Program-made: the position numbers and the translations under genes
In this document: one piece after another, positions 1-7,142 of the stretch
How positions within the stretch are numbered: the stretch's first letter is position 1
Layout of the letters: the number at the start of each line of letters is the position of its first letter
The notes under the pieces: generated by a model
Database searches by the model: none
The model's input: the letters and a program-made list of their open reading frames with translations, nothing else
Told to the model about the DNA's origin: nothing
From: Candidatus Zixiibacteriota bacterium
Lineage (GTDB): Bacteria > Zixibacteria > MSB-5A5 > GN15 > FEB-12
NCBI GenBank assembly: GCA_016213305.1
Contig: JACRAV010000050.1
Span: forward strand, 1 to 7,142
Direction of reading: 5' to 3'
Length of the DNA: 7,142 bases

Positions 1-2
1 AT

Positions 3-116
3 CATGCTGCAATTATCGAGCACACGGAGAATGCCGGACGGGGCGGTTCAGTTCGTCCCGCCGGTGTTTCTCAAACTTTCGAAACCCCTTTACTTAGCCA
101 AACTGAAAGGAGGTGA
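3..116 (+). CDS. Possible C-terminal tail of an upstream element gene (partial, unrecognised)
   Basis: A frame open from the left window edge runs 37 codons and stops at TGA 114-116, inside the Shine-Dalgarno sequence of the integrase. Such stop/SD overlap is common between translationally coupled genes, and an excisionase or small regulator often precedes an integrase. The visible peptide is short and polar, ends in an ERR tail, and shows no domain I recognise. It could equally be a chance open frame, since the integrase frame is also open from the window edge. Low confidence; the sequence further left would decide. Confidence 0.2.
   Translation, partial: HAAIIEHTENAGRGGSVRPAGVSQTFETPLLSQTERR
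106..116 (+). promoter_or_regulatory. Strong Shine-Dalgarno that sets the integrase start at TTG 124
   Basis: AAAGGAGGTGA is an almost perfect complement of the 16S rRNA 3' end. It lies 7 bases before TTG 124, or 10 bases counting from the GGAGG core. No comparable site precedes ATG 4 within the visible sequence. The residues after TTG (AHGSIRKR) match the usual N-terminus of this integrase type, which supports TTG as the true start. Confidence 0.75.
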
Positions 117-123
117 AAACGAA

Positions 124-1280
124 TTGGCACACGGAAGCATACGCAAACGCTCTGACGTGTACTACTGCATCTACCGCGTCAACGGCAGGCAGAAGTGGGA
201 AGCGGCGGGACCGACGAAAAAGCAGGCGGAAAAACTCCTGACAAAGAGACTTCATGACCTCAATTTCGGGATTCTGCCCGAGGATTCGAGCGTCCTGTTC
301 CGCGAATTCGCCGCGACGTGGTTATCCGACTACGCGAAGGTGACGGTCAAACCGTCCACCTATGTGAGCTACGAAGGCATTTTGCGGTTGCACTTGATCC
401 CCGCATTCGGAGAACTGTCGCTCAATAGGATTACCGGAGCGCATATCCAGTCGTTTCTGGCGAAGAAGGTTTCCGGCGAAGGACTGACACCGAAGTCAGT
501 CGTGAACATTCTTGTTCCGCTTAAAGAGATGTTCAAGCACGCGATTCACTGGGGCTATCTTCGTCACGATCCGACGCGGGCGATACGGAGGCCGAGAGTC
601 GAGCGAGAAGAGATGGATTTTCTCAATATTGAGGAGATTGGTCTCTTTCTCAATCACGTGCAATCCGAGCACTATCCGTTCTTCTTGACCGCGATCCTGA
701 CCGGTATGCGGAGAGGAGAACTGCTCGCCCTGCAGTGGGGGGACATCGACTGGCACTCTTCGCAGATTTGTGTCAGGAGGTCGCTCTATAAAGGCGCATT
801 CGTTTCTCCGAAATCGCAGAACGGCGTGCGGCGAATCATCATGTCGCCGACGCTACAGCGCTCGCTTGAGCAACATCGGTTGCTTGGCATGCGATCCGAG
901 TCCGACCTTGTCTTTTGCGGCGGCGATGGTCAGCCGCTGGACCCGGATAATTTCGTCAAACGCGAATTCCATCCCGCACTAGTCAGAGCAGGTTTACGGC
1001 GCATACGCTTCCATGACCTAAGGCACACGTTCGCGTCGCTTCTCATCGCGAACGGCGAGAACATCAAGTTCGTACAGCAGCAGCTTGGGCACGCATCGGC
1101 GACCACGACGCTGGATCGGTACGGACACTTGTTCCCCGGAACGCAAAAGGAAGCGGCGGAACGGTTGGATAAAACAGTTTTCGGAAATTCCGTTAGCAAA
1201 CTGTTAGCAAATCCCGTTTACGAAGAAATTCCCCCAAAAAAAGAAACCTCCGAAGTTTCACTCTCTCAGAGGTTTGCTAT

Positions 1281-1302
<22 letters not shown>
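124..1302 (+). CDS. int: Tyrosine-type site-specific recombinase (integrase)
   Basis: This enzyme catalyses integration and excision of the mobile element between attP and the tRNA attB site through a 3'-phosphotyrosine intermediate. Numbered from TTG 124 (392 residues), it has a short N-terminal arm-binding-like domain (about 1-50, GSIRKR then YYCIYRVNG), a SAM-like core-binding domain (about 58-145), and the catalytic domain (about 165-350). The catalytic set is complete: R196 in TGMRRGE, K230 in the beta-hairpin, H297 and R300 in HDLRH, H323 in LGH, and Y333 in LDRYGHL. The open frame extends upstream to ATG 4 and the window edge, but the SD at 106-116 favours TTG. A 38-residue tail follows the catalytic domain; it encodes the antisense tRNA terminator, and its last six codons plus stop lie inside the tRNA gene. 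It therefore converges on the tRNA. The family call is secure; the element it mobilises is not visible. Confidence 0.93.
1192..1279. repeat. Three TAGCAAA repeats beside the attachment site (candidate recombinase arm sites)
   Basis: GTTAGCAAA occurs at 1192-1200 and again at 1203-1211, an 11-base period close to one DNA helical turn. The core TAGCAAA recurs inverted at 1273-1279 (TTTGCTA on the plus strand), two bases from the tRNA 3' end. Two of the copies (first and inverted) share the 8-mer TAGCAAAC. Integrases of this type bind short arm-type repeats flanking the core through their N-terminal domain, and excisionases bind helically phased repeats, so this placement fits. They lie in the integrase tail codons. 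The role is inferred from position only. Confidence 0.4.
1236..1275 (-). terminator. Intrinsic terminator of the initiator tRNA gene, inside the integrase coding sequence
   Basis: Read on the minus strand, just downstream of the tRNA, AAACCTC (1275-1269) pairs perfectly with GAGGTTT (1250-1244) across an 18-base loop. It is followed by C and then seven T residues (1242-1236). This is a standard Rho-independent terminator placed 6 bases beyond the encoded CCA. It overlaps integrase codons for residues about 371-384 on the other strand. No T-tract follows the hairpin in the plus direction, so it should not stop integrase transcription. Confidence 0.7.
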
Positions 1303-1357
<55 letters not shown>

Positions 1358-1376
1358 ATCACTTTGTCAGACCGTC

Positions 1377-1405
1377 AAGTAATCACCCCGCCAAAGCGAT
1401 GTCAA
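1377..1405 (-). promoter_or_regulatory. Probable sigma-70-type promoter of tRNA-fMet
   Basis: On the minus strand a perfect -35 hexamer TTGACA (1405-1400) lies upstream of the tRNA. At 16-17 bases spacing comes a poor -10 region (ATTACTT around 1383-1377). Transcription would begin near 1370, giving a leader of about 12 bases before the tRNA, a usual arrangement. The -35 is convincing; the -10 is weak. The tRNA promoter thus lies on the chromosome side of the presumed crossover. Confidence 0.45.
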
Positions 1406-1474
1406 GCGGTTGTATCATATTCTTTGACCGCCTTCCCAATCACCCCAAACCACTCCATGCTGCCTCATTCAAGA

Positions 1475-1501
1475 TGATTTCTCCGTCAGAGTCGCCGATC
1501 C
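1475..1501 (+). promoter_or_regulatory. Weak candidate sigma-28 (FliA) promoter for motAB
   Basis: TGATTTCT (1475-1482), exactly 11 bases, then GCCGATCC (1494-1501). The sigma-28 consensus is TAAAGTTT-N11-GCCGATAA. The -10 matches 6 of 8 and the spacing is exact, but the -35 matches only 4 of 8. motAB is a late, sigma-28-dependent operon in several bacteria, which makes it plausible. The transcript would carry a leader of about 175 bases. Confidence 0.25.
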
Positions 1502-1575
1502 CCGGATCGAAACCGTCCCCGGGTGCTCAAAAAGTGAACAAGCACTATCCCCTTGCGGCTAAAAGACTCGCCGAT

Positions 1576-1598
1576 GCCGTTACCCCGACCGGAACGGC
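1576..1598 (+). other. Hairpin in the motA leader
   Basis: GCCGTT (1576-1581) pairs perfectly with AACGGC (1593-1598) around an 11-base loop that can add a short CC/GG pairing. No T-tract follows, so it is unlikely to be a simple intrinsic terminator. It may shape the 5' untranslated region or may be chance. Confidence 0.25.
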
Positions 1599-1684
1599 TT
1601 GAGAAAAACCGCTATCTGCCGAAACAGGTAGTGATACGTCGCTTGGGCGATTAAAACAGGTGAGTGGCGAGGGTACACGTTCCT

Positions 1685-2542
1685 ATGTTTTTGTTCATCG
1701 GTGCCATTATCGTGGTCGGAGGCGTGCTGGGCGGCTATACCCTGCACGGGGGCAATCTGCTGGCGCTCAACCAGCCGTCGGAGCTTTTGGTCATCGGGGG
1801 AGCGGCTCTCGGAGCGCTTTTGATTGCCACCCCGCTTAATATCATCAAAAAGATCATCAAGCAGGTGACCGGTGTCATCAGCGGCGGCCTGGGTAAGAGC
1901 GATTATTTGGACCTTTTGGTCATGATGTACGAGATTTTCAATGTGGCCCGACGCGACGGTCTGGTGGGGTTGGAAAATCATATCGAGCATCCCGAAGAAA
2001 GCGACATTTTCAAGCGGTATCCCAAATTCCTGAAAAACCACCACGCCCGCGATTTCTTCGCCGACACCATGCGGGTCATCATCTCCGGGTCGGTCCAGCC
2101 GCATGATCTCGATGACCTGATGATGAACGATCTGGAGATACATCACGAGGACGAACTGAAACCGTCGCAGGCGCTGGCCGCCACTGCCGATTCGCTTCCC
2201 GGTCTGGGGATCGTGGCCGCGGTGCTGGGCGTCGTGATCACCATGGCCTCGCTCAATGGCCCGCCGTCGGAAATCGGCGAAAAAGTGGCCGCGGCGCTGG
2301 TCGGCACGTTTCTGGGCATCATTGGTTGCTATGGTTTTATCGGCCCGCTGGCCGCGAGCATCGGCGCCCGAACGCAGGATTCGCATCTGTTTCTCAATTG
2401 CATACGTCACGCCCTGTTGTCCTTCCATAAGGGGGTAGCCGGAGTCATCGCGGTCGAGTTTGCGCGGCGATCGTTGCCGGCCGATGTGCGTCCCGGTTTT
2501 CTTGAACTCGAAGAGGCCTGCAAACAGGCCAAGCGTCGTTAA
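1685..2542 (+). CDS. motA: Flagellar motor stator protein MotA
   Basis: MotA forms, with MotB, the proton-conducting inner-membrane stator that drives flagellar rotation by pushing on FliG. From ATG 1685 the protein has 285 residues (E. coli MotA 295). It shows two N-terminal membrane segments (about 2-20 and 28-50), a large cytoplasmic loop, and two C-terminal segments (about 168-188 and 200-222). The FliG-facing charges R89 and E97 and the torque prolines P172 (DSLPGLG) and P221 (FIGPLA) match E. coli R90, E98, P173 and P222 with a constant offset of one. That offset, and the MFLFIG start aligning with MLILLG, support ATG 1685. An in-frame GTG at 1664 directly follows a TGA (1661-1663) and has an SD-like AGGTGA too close to use; for ATG 1685, GAGG at 1669-1672 is 12 bases upstream. 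It is followed by motB after 5 bases. Confidence 0.95.
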   Translation: MFLFIGAIIVVGGVLGGYTLHGGNLLALNQPSELLVIGGAALGALLIATPLNIIKKIIKQVTGVISGGLGKSDYLDLLVMMYEIFNVARRDGLVGLENHIEHPEESDIFKRYPKFLKNHHARDFFADTMRVIISGSVQPHDLDDLMMNDLEIHHEDELKPSQALAATADSLPGLGIVAAVLGVVITMASLNGPPSEIGEKVAAALVGTFLGIIGCYGFIGPLAASIGARTQDSHLFLNCIRHALLSFHKGVAGVIAVEFARRSLPADVRPGFLELEEACKQAKRR

Positions 2543-2547
2543 GGGCA

Positions 2548-3417
2548 ATGACCGACGAACAACTACAGTCATCGGGCGAACAGCCGATTATCATTGTCCG
2601 CAAGAGGGGGCGTCATGGGGGCCACCATGGCGGCGCCTGGAAAGTGGCCTTCGCCGATTTCATGACGTCGCTCATGGCCTTCTTTCTCGTGATGTGGCTG
2701 GTCGGGCAAAAGCAGGAAATCAGGGAAGCAGTAGCCGGATACTTTCGCGATCCGGGAAAATTCAAGGCCCAGGGGAGGGAAGGGGCGCTTCGCGGCACCA
2801 CGGGGGTGGTCAAGACCGATGTGCCGCCGATGGCGGTGGTCAATCCGCCGGCGAAGCAGGAAGCCAACGCGACCAGTATTGAACGGGAGCAGATGTCGCT
2901 GGCGGCCCGAAGCATTCTCGACGCGCTCGAAAAACAGCAGGAATTCCAACGGCTCAAGAAGAACATCAAACTGCAGATGACATCCGAAGGACTCCGGATC
3001 ATTCTCAACGAATCGGAGAACTCGCCGGCGTTCTTTGAGCCGGGGTCGGCCAAGCTCCTCCAGAAAAGCGCGATCATCCTTGTCACCATCGCCCGGGAAC
3101 TGGGCAAGCTGGAAAATCATCTGGTTATCGAGGGCCATACCGACTCCTCGCCCAACGGGCAGGACGCGTACTCCAACTGGGATCTGTCAACCGACCGGGC
3201 CAATTCGGCGCGGGCGCTGATGGATGTTTCCGGGTTGTACCGCAACCAGGTTCGGCAGGTTCGCGGTTTTGCCGACCGAACACCCATGATCACCAGCAAT
3301 CCGTCGGATCAGCGCAATCGGCGCGTCACCATTCTCGTGCTGTACAAATCGCTTGAGGACCGGTACGACCGGATTGAAATCGGCGCCGATCTGTTGAACG
3401 ATTCGACCAAGAGCTGA
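2548..3417 (+). CDS. motB: Flagellar motor stator protein MotB
   Basis: MotB anchors the stator to peptidoglycan and carries the proton-binding aspartate. The 289-residue protein begins with a basic cytoplasmic tail (RKRGRHGGHHGG), then one membrane helix (about 34-52, ADFMTSLMAFFLVMWL) with the essential D37, equivalent to E. coli D32. An amphipathic plug-like segment follows (about 56-68), then a linker, and an OmpA-like peptidoglycan-binding domain (about 147-266) with GHTDS (196-200), LSTDRANSAR (213-222) and DQRNRRV (254-260). The start at ATG 2548 lies 5 bases after motA, with AAGGG overlapping the motA stop, so the genes are probably translationally coupled. Length and motifs look intact. 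No other flagellar gene is in the window, so motAB forms a small separate operon. Confidence 0.96.
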   Translation: MTDEQLQSSGEQPIIIVRKRGRHGGHHGGAWKVAFADFMTSLMAFFLVMWLVGQKQEIREAVAGYFRDPGKFKAQGREGALRGTTGVVKTDVPPMAVVNPPAKQEANATSIEREQMSLAARSILDALEKQQEFQRLKKNIKLQMTSEGLRIILNESENSPAFFEPGSAKLLQKSAIILVTIARELGKLENHLVIEGHTDSSPNGQDAYSNWDLSTDRANSARALMDVSGLYRNQVRQVRGFADRTPMITSNPSDQRNRRVTILVLYKSLEDRYDRIEIGADLLNDSTKS

Positions 3418-3425
3418 TTGTAACT

Positions 3426-3443
3426 GGCGCAATCGATTGCGCC
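3426..3443. repeat. Perfect 18-base palindrome after motB
   Basis: GGCGCAATCGATTGCGCC is perfectly self-complementary and lies 8 bases after the motB stop. In RNA it gives a 7-bp stem with a TCGA loop. It is not followed by a T-tract but by CATATATTCAT. It could be a weak terminator or RNA-stabilising 3' hairpin for motAB, or an operator for a dimeric regulator next to a promoter-like TATATT (3448-3453). Confidence 0.5.
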
Positions 3444-3472
3444 TGCATATATTCATACCGATTAAGGATCAC

Positions 3473-3507
3473 CCCCCGGTGCTGAACCGCCGGGGGTTGT
3501 CGTGTTT
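3473..3507 (+). terminator. Probable intrinsic terminator between motB and mfd
   Basis: CCCCCGG (3473-3479) pairs perfectly with CCGGGGG (3490-3496) over a 10-base loop, followed by a T-rich but interrupted stretch TTGTCGTGTTT (3497-3507). The GC-rich 7-bp stem suits motAB termination. The T-tract is imperfect, so it may be leaky or act as an attenuator for mfd, whose start is only 20 bases further on. Confidence 0.55.
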
Positions 3508-3527
3508 GGTGACAAGCGGTTGAATTA

Positions 3528-6947
<3,420 letters not shown>

Positions 6948-6966
6948 CGGAGACTGGTTGCTGAGA

Positions 6967-7142
6967 CTATTCTATCTTGGCGCCTTTCTGAAGGTTATGC
7001 CTCGCGCAAAGAATTCGTACATTGTCTGCAGATATGCTAGTTCCCCCTTTGGAGTATGGGATATCATGATCGAAATGTAGCTCGTCGGTCGCGCCACACT
7101 TGACACATTTCCCTCCATCTCGTTGCCATACGATCCTCTTTA
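6967..7142 (-). CDS. HNH endonuclease, C-terminal part (gene runs off the right edge)
   Basis: The last 57 residues of a minus-strand gene, ending at TAG 6969-6967, form a typical HNH (McrA-like, beta-beta-alpha metal) nuclease fold. The sequence begins KRIVWQRDGGKC and carries a zinc-ribbon pair CVKC. The HNH residues are H in FDHDIPYSKGG, N in ADNVRIL and H in CARHNLQKG, where the adjacent Cys/His probably complete the zinc site. The metal-dependent DNA-nicking or cutting chemistry is inferred from the family. The N-terminal part, which would show whether this is a restriction enzyme, a homing-type nuclease or a free HNH protein, lies beyond the window. It converges on mfd with 19 bases between stop codons and no clear terminator. 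GC is 83 of 174 bases (about 48%), lower than mfd, which hints at horizontal origin. Confidence 0.85.
   Translation of the reverse strand, partial: KRIVWQRDGGKCVKCGATDELHFDHDIPYSKGGTSISADNVRILCARHNLQKGAKIE

Larger units (their letters stand above)
1358..1684 (+). other. Non-coding leader region upstream of motA
   Basis: About 330 bases separate the tRNA from motA and hold no believable gene. A 93-codon plus-strand frame from 1321 overlaps the tRNA on the other strand and looks accidental. The region holds the tRNA promoter (minus), a weak sigma-28-like site (1475-1501) and small inverted repeats: GTGCT/AGCAC at 1523-1545, GCCGTT/AACGGC at 1576-1598 and CTATCTG/CAGGTAG at 1612-1631. It matches no riboswitch I recognise; in particular the conserved core of the cyclic-di-GMP-I riboswitch is absent. 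Confidence 0.5.

Noticed and set aside
4..123. Integrase start at ATG 4
   Set aside because: The open frame allows it, but the near-perfect Shine-Dalgarno at 106-116 and the family-typical N-terminus point to TTG 124.
1540..1556. Sigma-54-like string AAGCAC ... TTGC before motA
   Set aside because: The spacing between the two halves is two bases too long and the essential GG is not present.
1580..2572. 330-codon open frame on the minus strand opposite motA
   Set aside because: It mirrors motA codons, is rich in His, Gln and Arg as antisense frames are, and shows no domain.
2569..3138. 189-codon open frame on the minus strand opposite motB
   Set aside because: It is a shadow of motB, whose motifs are unambiguous in the plus frame.

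Overview
This window looks like the edge of an integrated mobile element next to ordinary bacterial chromosome. The chromosomal genes point to a flagellated bacterium with a Gram-negative-type, proton-driven flagellar stator (MotA/MotB of the E. coli kind) and moderately GC-rich DNA. The phylum cannot be fixed from the sequence alone.

Region 1 (1 to about 1330): the right end of an integrative element. A complete tyrosine recombinase (best start TTG 124, behind a strong Shine-Dalgarno) reads rightward into a formylmethionine initiator tRNA gene (1281-1357, minus strand) and stops inside the tRNA T-arm. The tRNA is intact, has its CCA encoded, and is followed on its own strand by a clear intrinsic terminator (1275 down to 1236) lying wholly inside the integrase coding sequence. 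The same bases therefore appear to serve as integrase tail codons, tRNA terminator and attachment-site flank. Three copies of TAGCAAA (two direct, one inverted) sit between the recombinase domain and the tRNA and are candidate recombinase-binding sites. The rest of the element, and the other att copy, would lie to the left of the window.

Region 2 (1358-3527): a non-coding stretch of about 330 bases with the tRNA promoter (minus strand), a weak sigma-28-like site and small hairpins, followed by the motA-motB stator operon. The two genes are 5 bases apart. The gap after motB holds a perfect 18-base palindrome and a GC-rich terminator-like hairpin.

Region 3 (3528-6947): a full-length mfd gene (transcription-repair coupling factor, 1139 residues) with its UvrB-like, RNA-polymerase-binding, helicase/translocase and C-terminal domains recognisable. 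There are only 20 bases between the terminator-like hairpin and the mfd start, so mfd either depends on readthrough or has its promoter upstream of the hairpin.

Region 4 (6948-7142): 19 bases after mfd, on the opposite strand, lies the C-terminal 57 residues of an HNH endonuclease. The gene is cut by the window end and has visibly lower GC (83 of 174 bases, about 48%) than mfd.

I do not see a complete, new multi-gene system here. The most interesting parts are the overlapping architecture at the initiator tRNA and the HNH gene entering from the right.
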